DNA from: Paracoccaceae bacterium
GTDB lineage: Bacteria; Pseudomonadota; Alphaproteobacteria; Rhodobacterales; Rhodobacteraceae
Length of the DNA: 64,000 nt
Assembly: GCA_030750975.1 (NCBI GenBank)
Contig: JASMHC010000018.1
Coordinates: forward strand, 62,001-126,000
Reading direction: 5' to 3'
Shown: positions 44,005 through 53,750 of the stretch, one piece after another
Layout: every line of letters begins with the position of its first letter
How positions within the stretch are numbered: position 1 is the first letter of the stretch
The notes under the pieces: generated by a model
What the model was told of the DNA's origin: nothing
The model's input: only the letters and a program-made list of their open reading frames with translations
The model's database searches: none
Position numbers and translations under genes: made by a program

Positions 44005-46737
44005 TTGAGCGACACCCCGGAAACGCCCGAAAACCAAGAAGAAAATCTTCCCGAGCGCCCTGAATACGATGGCCCTTCGATTTCGATCGAAGACGAGATG
44101 AAGGCATCCTATCTTGATTACGCCATGAGCGTGATCGTGAGCCGTGCGATCCCTGATCTGCGCGACGGGTTGAAGCCGGTGCATCGGCGCATCCTTTATG
44201 CGATGCACGAAACCAATAACGGCCATGACAAACCCTATCGCAAATCTGCCCGTCCGGTGGGCGATGTGATGGGTAAATATCACCCCCATGGCGACAGCGC
44301 GATCTATGATGCGCTTGTCCGGATGGCGCAGGATTTCTCGATGTCGCTGCCTTTGCTGGATGGTCAGGGCAATTTCGGATCAATGGACGGCGATAATCCG
44401 GCGGCCATGCGATACACCGAAGTGCGGATGGACAAGCCAGCGGCCTTTATGTTGGCGGATATCGAAAAAGATACCGTCGATTTTCAGGACAATTACGACG
44501 GCAAAGATCGCGAACCGACGGTTCTGCCGTCCCGTTTTCCCAATATGCTGGTCAATGGCGCTGGCGGGATTGCCGTTGGTATGGCGACCAATATTCCCCC
44601 CCATAATCTGGGCGAGGTCGTGGATGCGACGCTGGCCCTGATCGACAACCCGGATCTGTCGTCCGAAGACCTGATCCAATACGTCCCCGGCCCTGATTTT
44701 CCCACCGGTGGCATCATGCTGGGCCGTTCGGGTGCGCGCAAAGCCTATCTCGAAGGCCGTGGCAGCGTGATCATTCGCGCCAAGACCCATGTCGAGGAAA
44801 TCCGCAAGGATCGCTATGCGATCATCGTCGACGAAATCCCCTATCAGGTGAACAAGGCCTCGATGATCGAAAAGATCGCCGAGGCCGCGCGGGACAAAAA
44901 AATCGAATCCGTCGCGCATGTGCAGGACGAAAGCGACCGAAACGGTGTGCGGGTCGTGGTTGAGCTGAAACGCGATGCGACGCCCGATGTGGTATTGAAC
45001 CAATTGTTCCGCTTCACGCCGATGCAAACCTCGTTTGGCTGTAACATGCTGGCGTTGAACGGCGGCCGGCCGGAAACATTGACGCTTCACCGTTTCCTAA
45101 GCTGCTTCATTGATTTCCGCGAAGAGGTTGTCGCCCGCCGCACCGCGTTCGAGCTGCGCAAAGCCCGCGAACGCAGCCATATCCTGTGTGGTCTGGCCGT
45201 AGCGGTATCCAACGTTGATGAAGTGGTCGCCACGATCCGTTCGTCGGCAGATGCGTCCGAAGCCCGCGAAAAGCTGATGACCCGCCGCTGGCCGGCCATG
45301 GATATTGCCGAGTATATCCGGCTGATCGATGACCCCAGCCACACGATGAACGAGGATGGCACCTATAACCTGTCCGAAGCCCAGGCGCGGGCGATCCTTG
45401 ATCTGCGTTTGCAGCGCCTGACCCAGATCGGCGTGAAGGAAGTTACCGACGAGCTTCAGGATCTGGCGGGCAAGATCAAGGAATTCCTTGCCATTCTGGC
45501 CAGCCGTGAACGGATCATGGAGATCATCGCCGCCGAGCTGCGCGATGTACGTGCGCAATTCGCCGTCGATCGCCGCACCGAGATTGTCGAGTGGTCGGGC
45601 GACATGGAAGACGAAGATCTGATCGAGCGTGAAGACATGGTCGTCACCGTCACGCAGTCGGGCTATATCAAGCGGACGGCCTTGGCTGATTTCCGCGCCC
45701 AGAAGCGTGGCGGCAAGGGCCTGTCGGGCATGTCGACCAAGGATGATGACGTTGTCACGACGCTGTTTGTCGCCAACACCCATACCCAGCTTTTGTTTTT
45801 CACCACCGATGGCATGGTTTACAAGCTGAAGACATGGCGTCTGCCGCTGGGCGGGCGCACCGCGAAGGGCAAGGCCATCGTCAACATCCTGCCGATCCCG
45901 TCGGGCGTTTCGATTGCCGCGATCATGCCGGTGGATGTGCCGGACGAGGAATGGGAAAACCTACAGATCGTCTTTGCCACCAGTGGCGGCGATGTGCGGC
46001 GCAACCGATTGTCGGATTTCACCAATGTGCGCCGCAACGGTAAAATCGCGATGAAACTGCCCGAGGACGGCTCGGTCAAACTGGTGAATGTGCGCATTTG
46101 CTCGGAAGACGATGATGTGATGCTGTTCACCAATTCCGGCCGCGCGATCCGTTTCCGGACCACGGATTTGCGGGTGTTTAATTCGCGCGAATCCACCGGG
46201 GTGCGCGGGGTCAAAGTGTCCGGCGACGATCAGGTGGTTTCAATGTCGGTGATCCGGCATTTTGAAGCCTCGCCGGAAGAACGCGCCGCCTATCTGAAAA
46301 TGCGCCGCGCCGTTGCCGGCGTAACCGATGACGGGGCCGAAAGCGACGAGGATATTGCCGAAGATGCGGCAATCAGCCAGGAACGCTATGCCGAAATGTC
46401 GGCGGCTGAAAACCTGATCCTGACCATCACCGCACAGGGGGCGGGCAAGCTGTCGTCCAGCCACGACTATCCGGTGCGCGGCCGTGGCGGCATGGGTGTT
46501 GCCGCGATGGACAAGGCAATGCGCGGCGGCGAAATCGTTGCGTCTTTCCCTGTCGAGATGGATGATCAGATCATGCTGGCGACGTCCAAAGGCCAGTCGA
46601 TCCGTGTGCCGGTTGACGGGATATCCTTCCGCTCGCGCAGTGCTGGCGGGGTGCGCGTGTTCAACACAGGCAAAGGCGAAGAGGTCGTCTCGGTTGCGTG
46701 GATTGCCGAACAGGGCGACGACGAGGAACAGGAATAA
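44005..46737 (+). CDS. gyrA: DNA gyrase subunit A
   Basis: 910 residues; breaks and rejoins DNA for negative supercoiling. Seen: [21 protein letters not shown], the quinolone region [17 protein letters not shown] with the Ser and Asp positions of the sensitive type, the catalytic Tyr in [10 protein letters not shown] (near residue 135), [11 protein letters not shown], the GyrA-box QKRGGKG and C-terminal six-bladed repeats, with an acidic tail. An in-frame TTG at 44005 behind AAGGCAGA is the only start that gives the family N-terminus ([10 protein letters not shown]). Confidence 0.97.
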   Translation: MSDTPETPENQEENLPERPEYDGPSISIEDEMKASYLDYAMSVIVSRAIPDLRDGLKPVHRRILYAMHETNNGHDKPYRKSARPVGDVMGKYHPHGDSAIYDALVRMAQDFSMSLPLLDGQGNFGSMDGDNPAAMRYTEVRMDKPAAFMLADIEKDTVDFQDNYDGKDREPTVLPSRFPNMLVNGAGGIAVGMATNIPPHNLGEVVDATLALIDNPDLSSEDLIQYVPGPDFPTGGIMLGRSGARKAYLEGRGSVIIRAKTHVEEIRKDRYAIIVDEIPYQVNKASMIEKIAEAARDKKIESVAHVQDESDRNGVRVVVELKRDATPDVVLNQLFRFTPMQTSFGCNMLALNGGRPETLTLHRFLSCFIDFREEVVARRTAFELRKARERSHILCGLAVAVSNVDEVVATIRSSADASEAREKLMTRRWPAMDIAEYIRLIDDPSHTMNEDGTYNLSEAQARAILDLRLQRLTQIGVKEVTDELQDLAGKIKEFLAILASRERIMEIIAAELRDVRAQFAVDRRTEIVEWSGDMEDEDLIEREDMVVTVTQSGYIKRTALADFRAQKRGGKGLSGMSTKDDDVVTTLFVANTHTQLLFFTTDGMVYKLKTWRLPLGGRTAKGKAIVNILPIPSGVSIAAIMPVDVPDEEWENLQIVFATSGGDVRRNRLSDFTNVRRNGKIAMKLPEDGSVKLVNVRICSEDDDVMLFTNSGRAIRFRTTDLRVFNSRESTGVRGVKVSGDDQVVSMSVIRHFEASPEERAAYLKMRRAVAGVTDDGAESDEDIAEDAAISQERYAEMSAAENLILTITAQGAGKLSSSHDYPVRGRGGMGVAAMDKAMRGGEIVASFPVEMDDQIMLATSKGQSIRVPVDGISFRSRSAGGVRVFNTGKGEEVVSVAWIAEQGDDEEQE

Positions 46738-46744
46738 GACCGGA

Positions 46745-46763
46745 GCCGCGGATCAACCGCGGC
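46745..46763 (+). terminator. Hairpin between gyrA and the barrel gene
   Basis: GCCGCGG and CCGCGGC pair around ATCAA, seven bases after the gyrA stop. No U-run, so readthrough into the next gene is likely. Confidence 0.4.
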
Positions 46764-46786
46764 CCTTCAATTTGAGGAGACGGGAA

Positions 46787-47515
46787 ATGAAGCAGGCACT
46801 GGCATTGCTGCTTGCCCTGACGGCTGGGGCGGCCTTGGCCGACCAGTCGGGCGGGCTGACGCAGTATCGTATCAATCAGGATTTGGCGGGTGGTGACACC
46901 ACGCTTCAGGCGCAGGGATCGTTCTTTTACGAATGGGACGGCACCTATCTGTTTCAGGCAGATGCCGGTATGACCCGCCTGCAAGGCGGCAGCGGCAGCG
47001 ACACGTCCTTGGGTATTCATGGCGGCGTGAACCTTTCGCAGGAATTCACGGTTGGCGCCTTTGCCGGATGGGAGGGTTTTGCCGATCTGCCAAGCGATTA
47101 TTTTTATCACGGTGTCGAATTTGCCTATCGGACCGGCAACACCAACATTCAGCTCTACACCCGCAGGCAAAGCTCGGATTTTCTGGGAATTGACAATGTC
47201 GCCTATGGCGGCAATGCCGAGATCTATGTGAACGATCAGCTTACCCTGGTCGGGCGCGGTATTTTGCAGGACAATGACGCAACTGACCGGTTCACGACGC
47301 TGATTGCCGCCGGGATCGACTATACCCTGCCCAATGGCGTGACGTTAAGCGGTGAGCTGGCAACCTGGGACAAAAAAGTCGCATGGGTGCCGGACGCAAG
47401 CGGGCAGTCGATATCGCTTGGGGCGAAATACTTTATCGGTGACCGTTCGCAGCTTTTCCCGGACCGCAGTACGGTTTCATCCCTGTTCGGTACGGATTTG
47501 CTGCCGATCAACTAA
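46787..47515 (+). CDS. Outer-membrane beta-barrel-like protein of unknown function
   Basis: A 242-residue protein with a signal peptide (MKQALALLLALTAGAALA) and no recognised domain. The mature part has regularly alternating Gly-rich, aromatic strands (SFFYEWDGTYLFQADAGMTRLQGG, GVEFAYRTGNTNIQLYTRRQSSDF, GIDYTLPNGVTLSGELATW; parts) typical of an 8-10-strand porin-like barrel. Function unknown. It starts at ATG 46787 behind GAGGAGACGGG and ends before a strong terminator. Confidence 0.75.
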   Translation: MKQALALLLALTAGAALADQSGGLTQYRINQDLAGGDTTLQAQGSFFYEWDGTYLFQADAGMTRLQGGSGSDTSLGIHGGVNLSQEFTVGAFAGWEGFADLPSDYFYHGVEFAYRTGNTNIQLYTRRQSSDFLGIDNVAYGGNAEIYVNDQLTLVGRGILQDNDATDRFTTLIAAGIDYTLPNGVTLSGELATWDKKVAWVPDASGQSISLGAKYFIGDRSQLFPDRSTVSSLFGTDLLPIN

Positions 47516-47567
47516 GCGGTTTGCGATTAGCCTTAGACAAACGGTGATTTTGAACCGCTTAAAGGAA

Positions 47568-47589
47568 GGGGGCCACGCGGCCCCTTTTT
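47568..47589 (+). terminator. Intrinsic terminator of the barrel gene
   Basis: GGGGCC and GGCCCC pair around ACGC and end in TTTTT. The last T overlaps the stop codon of the convergent carboxypeptidase gene. Confidence 0.85.
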
Positions 47590-49063
47590 ATAATGCGTAT
47601 AAATCCGAGAATTTCCGCTCGGTATACTCCAGAAGCGGGGCTTCCGAGGGTTGAAACCCGCATGCATGGGCAATCGTATCCCGAGGAGTGCGCAAGCCGC
47701 CATGGGTTTGAAGATGATCCCGCAACCATGTCAGCGCCTGGGTCAGATCACCTTGGGCAAGCTGATCGTCCAGTGACGGCACTGCGTCACGCAAGGCCTG
47801 ATAGAGACAGCCCGCATAGACATTACCAAGGCTGTAGGTCGGAAAATACCCGAACAATCCGACCGACCAATGCACATCCTGCAAACACCCGTTCGAAGGT
47901 TTATCCACCGCATAGCCGAAATCACTTTCGAACCGGTCGTTCCAGGCCGCCTCAAGATCGTCAACCGCCAGATCACCGGAGACCAGACCCCGTTCAAGAT
48001 CAAAGCGCAGAAGGATGTGAAGGTTATACTGCACCTCATCGGATTCGGTGCGGATATACCCTTTGCGCACGGTGTTCACCGCTTTGAAGAACGCCTCTTC
48101 ATCGGTCACACCGATATCGCCGAACCGGTCGCGCATTTGGCCAAACAGCCATCCGGTGAACGCCCGGGACCGCCCCAGTTGGTTTTCATAAATCCGGCTT
48201 TGGCTTTCATGCACACCCATCGAGCATCCCTCGCCCAATGCGGACAGCATATAGGCTTTGTCGATATTCTGCTCATAAGTCGCATGACCGACTTCGTGGA
48301 TCGTCGAGTAGATGCAATTGAACGGATCGCTTTCATCGGTGCGCGTCGTGATCCGTACATCCAAACCAGACCCAGAGCTGAACGGATGAACGGCCTTGTC
48401 GATCCGACCATTGTTCAGATCATACCCAAACACCTGCGCCAGTTTTTGCGACAGCGCCATCTGGGCCGCTTCGTCAAACCGGCCTGAAACCTGAAGGGGC
48501 TGGGGTTTGTCACGGATCGCATCCCGAAGCGCCACGAGCCTTGGCCGCATCGCGTCAAACATCCGCGCCAGATCAGCGGCAGAGCTTCCCGGCTCGTAAT
48601 CCTGAAGCAAAGTGTCATAGACATCCGCATCCCCGGCAATAGCCGCGCCTTCCTCTCGGCGCAGGTCAATCACCTGCTGCAAGACCGGCAAAAATGCCGC
48701 GACGTCTTCATTGCCCCGCGCCTCGGCCCAAACCATCTGGGCCTTGCTGACGGTCCGTGCGATTTCAGCAGCCAGATCACCGGGCACTTTGGTATTGCGG
48801 GCATAGTCGCGGCGGATATGACGCATTTGGGCTTGTCCCGCCTGATCCAAGGCCGCGTCGTCGATCGCGGCCAGCCATTCCCCCAATCGCGGATCGGTTT
48901 TGCGGGCATGCAGGACGCCTTCAAGCGCGGCCAATTCCTCGGCCCGTTGTTCGGCGGCCCCCTTTGGCATCATGGTTTCCTGATCCCAGCCCAATCGCCC
49001 CATCACCTCGCCCAGGGCAACGGTTTCGCGCTGAAAGCGCATCAGGTCTTCAAAAGCGGTCAT
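47588..49063 (-). CDS. M32-family carboxypeptidase
   Basis: A 491-residue zinc metallocarboxypeptidase. The HEXXH motif is TIHEVGHATYEQ (near residue 255-265) and the third ligand Glu lies in MGVHESQSRIYENQLGRS. Substrates are general C-terminal residues; the physiological role is unclear. Cytosolic (no signal peptide). Its ATG at 49063 directly follows the ctaA stop, indicating co-transcription with ctaA. Confidence 0.92.
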   Translation of the reverse strand: MTAFEDLMRFQRETVALGEVMGRLGWDQETMMPKGAAEQRAEELAALEGVLHARKTDPRLGEWLAAIDDAALDQAGQAQMRHIRRDYARNTKVPGDLAAEIARTVSKAQMVWAEARGNEDVAAFLPVLQQVIDLRREEGAAIAGDADVYDTLLQDYEPGSSAADLARMFDAMRPRLVALRDAIRDKPQPLQVSGRFDEAAQMALSQKLAQVFGYDLNNGRIDKAVHPFSSGSGLDVRITTRTDESDPFNCIYSTIHEVGHATYEQNIDKAYMLSALGEGCSMGVHESQSRIYENQLGRSRAFTGWLFGQMRDRFGDIGVTDEEAFFKAVNTVRKGYIRTESDEVQYNLHILLRFDLERGLVSGDLAVDDLEAAWNDRFESDFGYAVDKPSNGCLQDVHWSVGLFGYFPTYSLGNVYAGCLYQALRDAVPSLDDQLAQGDLTQALTWLRDHLQTHGGLRTPRDTIAHACGFQPSEAPLLEYTERKFSDLYAL

Positions 49064-50206
49064 CTACACCTCCCGCAGGTTTTGCCGGATCGGATAGCCC
49101 GACAGGAACCGCGCCCGCAGGATCAGCACCCACGCCACAATCGCCCCGATCTGATGCACGATCGCGAAATACCACGGGGCCGAATAAAGCACGGTGATAA
49201 TACCCAGCACCATCTGGACCGAAATCATCGCCATCACCGCATTGAATGCGAAACGGGTTCGCGAATAGGCCGATTTTCCGCCCCGCCGCCACACGACTAT
49301 GGCAAAGGCGAACAGGATATAGCCAGCCATCCGATGCATGAATTGCACCAGCCCGTCATCTTCGAAGAAGTTGCGCCACCACGGTTCAAGCGCGAACAAA
49401 TCCGGCGGCAGAAAGCCACCGGCCATCAGCGGCCAGTCAGGATAATTCCGCCCCGCATCGATACCGGCAACCAAAGCGCCAAGCAAAATCTGCAAAAACG
49501 CTGCGTGCAAAAGCCCCGTCGACATGCGGAACAATTTCGGCTCTTTGCTGCGGCGCGCCTGTAGAAGATCGCTTTCCGAACGGCCGAGAAGCAGGATAAA
49601 CCACGCAATAAACCCAAGAATGATGAAGGCCAGCCCCAGATGGGTCGCAAGACGATAGCTTGCGACATCCACCATCGCCCCTTCAAGACCCGAGGACACC
49701 ATCCACCAGCCCACGGCCCCTTGCAGCCCGCCCAAAGCGCCGATGAAGATCAACCGTTTATGCCAGCCGGTGGGCACATTTCGCGTTGCGGCGAACCCCA
49801 GATAGCCCAAAAACCAGACCAGCCCGACAAACCGCCCCAGCTGTCGATGGCCCCATTCCCACCAATAGATGAATTTGAATTCACCCAGGCTCATCCCTTT
49901 GTTTTGCAACTGATATTCCGGGATGGCCTTGTATTTTTCGAATTCCTCAAGCCAAACCGCTTCGCTGGTCGGCGGCAGCGCACCCGATACCGGATTCCAT
50001 TCGGTGATCGACAGGCCGCTATCGGTCAGGCGGGTCAATCCGCCAACGACAACCATCGTGGCCACAAGAACGAACAGCACCATCAGCCACATCCGAACAC
50101 CGCGACGCGCCTCTTTCGTGCCGCGGTCGATCAGGCCGGTTTGCGGCGTTGGCGCGGTTTCAGCCGTTCCGCTGACTTCTTCGAAAATCGAGCGTTTCTC
50201 ACTCAT
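49064..50206 (-). CDS. ctaA: Heme A synthase (COX15/CtaA)
   Basis: A 380-residue protein with about eight transmembrane helices. It oxidises the methyl group of heme O to give heme A for cytochrome c oxidase. Seen: VGGLTRLTDSGLSITEWNPVSGALPP near the N-terminus (part), the heme-binding EWGHRQLGR (near residue 115), LGGLQGAVGWWMV and the mirrored second half with FMHRMAGYILF and VHQIGAIVAW. No ctaB or cox gene is adjacent. Confidence 0.95.
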   Translation of the reverse strand: MSEKRSIFEEVSGTAETAPTPQTGLIDRGTKEARRGVRMWLMVLFVLVATMVVVGGLTRLTDSGLSITEWNPVSGALPPTSEAVWLEEFEKYKAIPEYQLQNKGMSLGEFKFIYWWEWGHRQLGRFVGLVWFLGYLGFAATRNVPTGWHKRLIFIGALGGLQGAVGWWMVSSGLEGAMVDVASYRLATHLGLAFIILGFIAWFILLLGRSESDLLQARRSKEPKLFRMSTGLLHAAFLQILLGALVAGIDAGRNYPDWPLMAGGFLPPDLFALEPWWRNFFEDDGLVQFMHRMAGYILFAFAIVVWRRGGKSAYSRTRFAFNAVMAMISVQMVLGIITVLYSAPWYFAIVHQIGAIVAWVLILRARFLSGYPIRQNLREV

Positions 50207-50243
50207 CGCATCACCCTTATCCGGTCAATTTGTCCCGTGAAGC

Positions 50244-50981
50244 TTAGTCTTTGCCACGCTCTTTCCAACGCACCATTTGACGCATCATCCCGTGCATCAT
50301 CTGAACGTCTGCGCGTGTCAAAGGCAAGCGCGACCATAGGTTACGTAAATTCACTTTCATCCCTTCGGCCTTGGTTTCAGGGAAAAAGAAACCCGCATCA
50401 TCCAGCCGCTCTTCGTAATGCGCGGCCAGTTTTTCCACCTCGATGGTGCTGGCCCATTCCGTGCCCCCCATCTCGACCGTTTCCGGGATACTGTCCAATG
50501 ACTGCCGCCCCCATTCATAGGCGATCAGCAACACACATTGCGCCAGATTAAGCGAGGCGTATTGCGGATTAACTGGCACCGAGATGATAGCATTGGCCTT
50601 GGCGATGTCGTCATTCTCCATCCCGGATCGCTCTGGCCCGAACAGAATGGCAACTTTCTGGCCATCGGCGGTTTTCTCGCGGGCGATCTGCATGGCGCGT
50701 TCGGGGGTAAACACCGGCTTGGTCAATTCGCGCCGCCGCGCGGTGGTGGCAAAGACATAGGAACACTCACCCACCGCTTCTGCTACATCGTCGAACAATC
50801 CGGCCTCATCCAGCAGACGCCCCGCGCCGCTCGACATGGCGATGGCCTTTTGGTTGGGCCAACCGTCACGCGGGCTGACGATACGCATGCGATCCAGGCC
50901 GAAATTCCACATTGCGCGGGCCGCGCCGCCGATGTTTTCGCCCATCTGGGGGCGGATCAGGACAAAGGCCGGCTGGGACAT
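50244..50981 (-). CDS. tRNA/rRNA methyltransferase, TrmJ/SpoU family
   Basis: A 245-residue SPOUT methyltransferase. Family marks: PAFVLIRPQMGENIGGAARAMWNFG at the N-terminus (part), AILFGPERSGMENDDI, and the knot motif VPVNPQYASLNLAQCVLLIAYEW (part). It probably makes 2'-O-methyl at tRNA position 32, as TrmJ does. The ATG at 50981 (AAGGTGAATTC ahead) starts at the family N-terminus; an upstream ATG at 51035 adds 18 unrelated residues. Confidence 0.9.
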   Translation of the reverse strand: MSQPAFVLIRPQMGENIGGAARAMWNFGLDRMRIVSPRDGWPNQKAIAMSSGAGRLLDEAGLFDDVAEAVGECSYVFATTARRRELTKPVFTPERAMQIAREKTADGQKVAILFGPERSGMENDDIAKANAIISVPVNPQYASLNLAQCVLLIAYEWGRQSLDSIPETVEMGGTEWASTIEVEKLAAHYEERLDDAGFFFPETKAEGMKVNLRNLWSRLPLTRADVQMMHGMMRQMVRWKERGKD

Positions 50982-51070
50982 GAATTCACCTTGGAAAAAA
51001 TCGGTGCGCAGGTGATACGCGCCGTTCCGCGTCAAGGCAAGCCACGGCTTGTGCTTCTTTTGTCTTCAAA

Positions 51071-51113
51071 TATCCTTGGGGGTCCGGGGGCAAAGCCCCC
51101 GGCCGGTCGGGCC
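51071..51113 (-). repeat. Rhodobacterial REP-like terminator element
   Basis: CCGGGGGC and GCCCCCGG pair around AAA at 51084-51102, with a second short GGCC pair to 51113. On the minus strand it reads on into CCCCCAAGGATATTTGAAGAC. From memory, this GC-hairpin plus 'GGATATTT' tail is a dispersed 3'-end element in Rhodobacteraceae. It lies 2-44 bp downstream of the FAD/GcvT gene. Confidence 0.6.
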
Positions 51114-51114
51114 G

Positions 51115-53544
51115 TCAGGCCCGAAGCCGCAAACCCTTCGGATCAAACGGCGGCTCGGCCAGAACAACTGCCCTGTGCGGCTTGCCGAGGATCATCACGT
51201 CAACCGCATCACCCGGCCCCGCGGATCCCGCTTTGACATAGCCAAGCGCCAGAGACATGCCGACCGTATATCCATACGCACCCGACGTAACGCGCCCAAT
51301 CCCTTCTCCGTTCAGGAATATCGGTTCGCCCCCCGTTGCATCGGCGTTCGAGGCGCTCACGTCGTCCTCGTTCACATGGATCAACACCAGCTCTTCTCGC
51401 TTGGGCTTTTGCAAGACCTTTTCCAATGCCTCTTTGTGCAAAAACGCCTTGTCCATCTTGCACAACCGCTCGAACCCGACCTCATGCGGCCAGTATTCAG
51501 GGCTGTATTCGCGGCTCCAAGACCCATAGCCCTTTTCAAGGCGCAGCGACATCAGCGCCCGACTGCCGACAGGGCCGCCCCCAGCCTCTTTTGCGGCATC
51601 AATCAACGCCTCATAAACAACCGCCTGGTCGCGTTCGTGGCAATAAACCTCCCAGCCGAGATCACCGGTGAAACTGACCCGCAGGGCCGCGCAATCCACA
51701 CCGGCAATGGTTAACGCGCCATTGCGCATGAAGGGCCACGCCTCGTTCGAAAGGTCGGCATTGGATAGCCGTTGCAACAGTTCGCGCGATTTGGGGCCAG
51801 CGACGTTGAACCCACAGGTCGCCTCGGTGCGCACCTGAAAGTCGACATCCTCGGGCTTTTCGACCATGTTGAAGAAACGCGAATGATACCGCTCGGCCAT
51901 GCCCGAGCTGATGATCCAGAATTCCTCGTCCCCCATGCGGGTCACGGTGGCATCGCCCGCGATCCCCCCGCGCACCGAGATCAACGGCGTCAAACACGAC
52001 CGCCCGACCGCCTTGGGCATCCGGTTGGCAAAGACAGAGTTCAGCCAATCCTCGGCCCCTGCCCCCGTCACCTTGTATTTCGCGAAGTTCGATATATCGA
52101 TCACACCAACACTTTCGCGCAGCATCCGGCATTCACGCCCCACAGGCGCCCACCAGTTCTGGCGGGTAAAGCCGTTGGTATCCTCAACCCCTTTTTCATC
52201 GGCAAACCAAAGCGGGTGTTCCCAGCCGTAATTGAGGCCAAACACCGCACCCATATCCTTTTGCCGCTCGTAGATCGGGCGTGTCCGCATAGGCCGCCCC
52301 GCCGCGCGTTCCTCGTTCGGGAAATGAATCGCGAAACGGTGGGAATAGACGTCACGCACTTTGGCTTTCACGAATTCCCGGTTATTCGCCCAAAGCCCGA
52401 ACCGCGCAATGTCCCAAGGGAACATGTCATATTGCATCTCGCCTTCGATGATCCATTGCGCCACCATCAACCCCATGCCTGCGCTTTGCGAAAATCCGGG
52501 GATGATGCCGCCGCACATGAAGTAGTTTTGCAATTCCGGCACCGGCCCCAGCACCACGTTGCTATCCGGAGACCAGATCATCGGCCCGTTGATAACCCGC
52601 TTGATCCCCGCCGTCGCGGCGACCGGCACGCGGTCCATCGCCCGCATCATGTTTTCTTCGATCCGCTCCAAATCGTCGGGGAAAAGGTCGTGGGCAAAAT
52701 CGAGCGGCGTTCCCTCTTCCGCCCAGAACCGCATGTCGCGTTCATAGGCGCCGATCAACAGGCCTTTGCCTTCTTGCCGCAGATAATACTCGCCGTCGCG
52801 ATCCGCGACCGAGGGCAAGCGGCGGTCCATCGCCGCAATCTCGGCTATGGTTTCGGTAACGAAATACTGGTGCTCGGTCGGCTGCAAGGGCACCTCGATG
52901 CCTGCAAGTTTCGCCACTTCACGCCCCCAAAGACCGGCGGCGTTGATCACCCATTCGGTCCTGATATCCCCTTTCGGCGTGCGCACGATCCACGTCCCGT
53001 CCGGCTGCTGCTCGGTGCCGGTGACGGGCGTAAAGCGGTGGATCTCGGCCCCGCGCTGGCGCGCGCCAACCGCATAGGCGTTTGTGACGCCCGAGGGATC
53101 GACATTGCCCCCGTCAGGTTCCCACATGATGGTGCGGATACCGTCGAAATTGACCAAGGGATGCAACCGCTCGGCCTCGTCCCGCGAAACCTCGTGGAAA
53201 TTCATCCCGTAAAGCTTGGCCTTGGCCGCTTGCAACCGCAGCTGATGCTCTCGGTTCTCGGTTTGCGCCAGATAGAGCGATCCGGGCCGGAACACCCCGC
53301 AGCTTTGGCCAGTTTCAGCTTCAAGTTCGTCGTAAAGCCGCATCGTGTAGTGTTGCAACCGGCTGATATTGGCGCTGTCGTGAAGGCCGTGGATATTCGC
53401 CGCTGCGTGCCATGTAGACCCCGAGGTCAGCTCATCACGCTCGAGCAGCATCACGTCGGTCCAGCCCAGCTTGGTCAAATGGTAAAGGATCGAGCATCCG
53501 ATAACGCCGCCGCCGATCACGACAGCCTGAGTGTGGGTTTTCAT
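51115..53544 (-). CDS. FAD-dependent, GcvT-domain oxidoreductase (dimethylglycine/sarcosine dehydrogenase-like)
   Basis: 809 residues in three parts: an N-terminal DAO-type FAD domain (about 1-370, VVIGGGVIGCSILYHLTKLGW), a middle FAO_M-like part, and a GcvT domain with its C-terminal barrel (about 430-800). The DMGDH/sarcosine dehydrogenase family demethylates N-methyl amines and hands the C1 unit to tetrahydrofolate. The TWHAA segment near residue 50 is where the family attaches FAD to a histidine, by analogy. The substrate is not fixed. Divergent from a paralogue at 53751. Confidence 0.87.
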   Translation of the reverse strand: MKTHTQAVVIGGGVIGCSILYHLTKLGWTDVMLLERDELTSGSTWHAAANIHGLHDSANISRLQHYTMRLYDELEAETGQSCGVFRPGSLYLAQTENREHQLRLQAAKAKLYGMNFHEVSRDEAERLHPLVNFDGIRTIMWEPDGGNVDPSGVTNAYAVGARQRGAEIHRFTPVTGTEQQPDGTWIVRTPKGDIRTEWVINAAGLWGREVAKLAGIEVPLQPTEHQYFVTETIAEIAAMDRRLPSVADRDGEYYLRQEGKGLLIGAYERDMRFWAEEGTPLDFAHDLFPDDLERIEENMMRAMDRVPVAATAGIKRVINGPMIWSPDSNVVLGPVPELQNYFMCGGIIPGFSQSAGMGLMVAQWIIEGEMQYDMFPWDIARFGLWANNREFVKAKVRDVYSHRFAIHFPNEERAAGRPMRTRPIYERQKDMGAVFGLNYGWEHPLWFADEKGVEDTNGFTRQNWWAPVGRECRMLRESVGVIDISNFAKYKVTGAGAEDWLNSVFANRMPKAVGRSCLTPLISVRGGIAGDATVTRMGDEEFWIISSGMAERYHSRFFNMVEKPEDVDFQVRTEATCGFNVAGPKSRELLQRLSNADLSNEAWPFMRNGALTIAGVDCAALRVSFTGDLGWEVYCHERDQAVVYEALIDAAKEAGGGPVGSRALMSLRLEKGYGSWSREYSPEYWPHEVGFERLCKMDKAFLHKEALEKVLQKPKREELVLIHVNEDDVSASNADATGGEPIFLNGEGIGRVTSGAYGYTVGMSLALGYVKAGSAGPGDAVDVMILGKPHRAVVLAEPPFDPKGLRLRA

Positions 53545-53750
53545 GGGTCTTTCCTAAGATAAAGCTTCGATCATATTGCGGTTCACCAAATCACCCAAAT
53601 TGCCGAAACCCGACACTTACCGTCGCCAAAACACAAATATCGCCTTGGGCTTTAAGTGATGTTGCGAAAATACCCGTGCTTCGTCGTTTTTGGGCTGGCC
53701 AAAGACAAGGGTACGGGCAAGATTTCCGCACCATTGGCTAGGAGGCAGAT

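Noticed and set aside
51772-53562. A 596-codon open frame on the plus strand inside the FAD/GcvT gene
   Set aside because: It is the antisense shadow of a well-recognised 809-residue enzyme. The protein is rich in His, Arg and Pro as expected from reversed GC-rich codons, and has no ribosome site or domain.
53545-53750. An operator in the divergent FAD/GcvT spacer
   Set aside because: Only weak partial symmetries (CCCGT/ACGGG) were seen; nothing stood out from chance.
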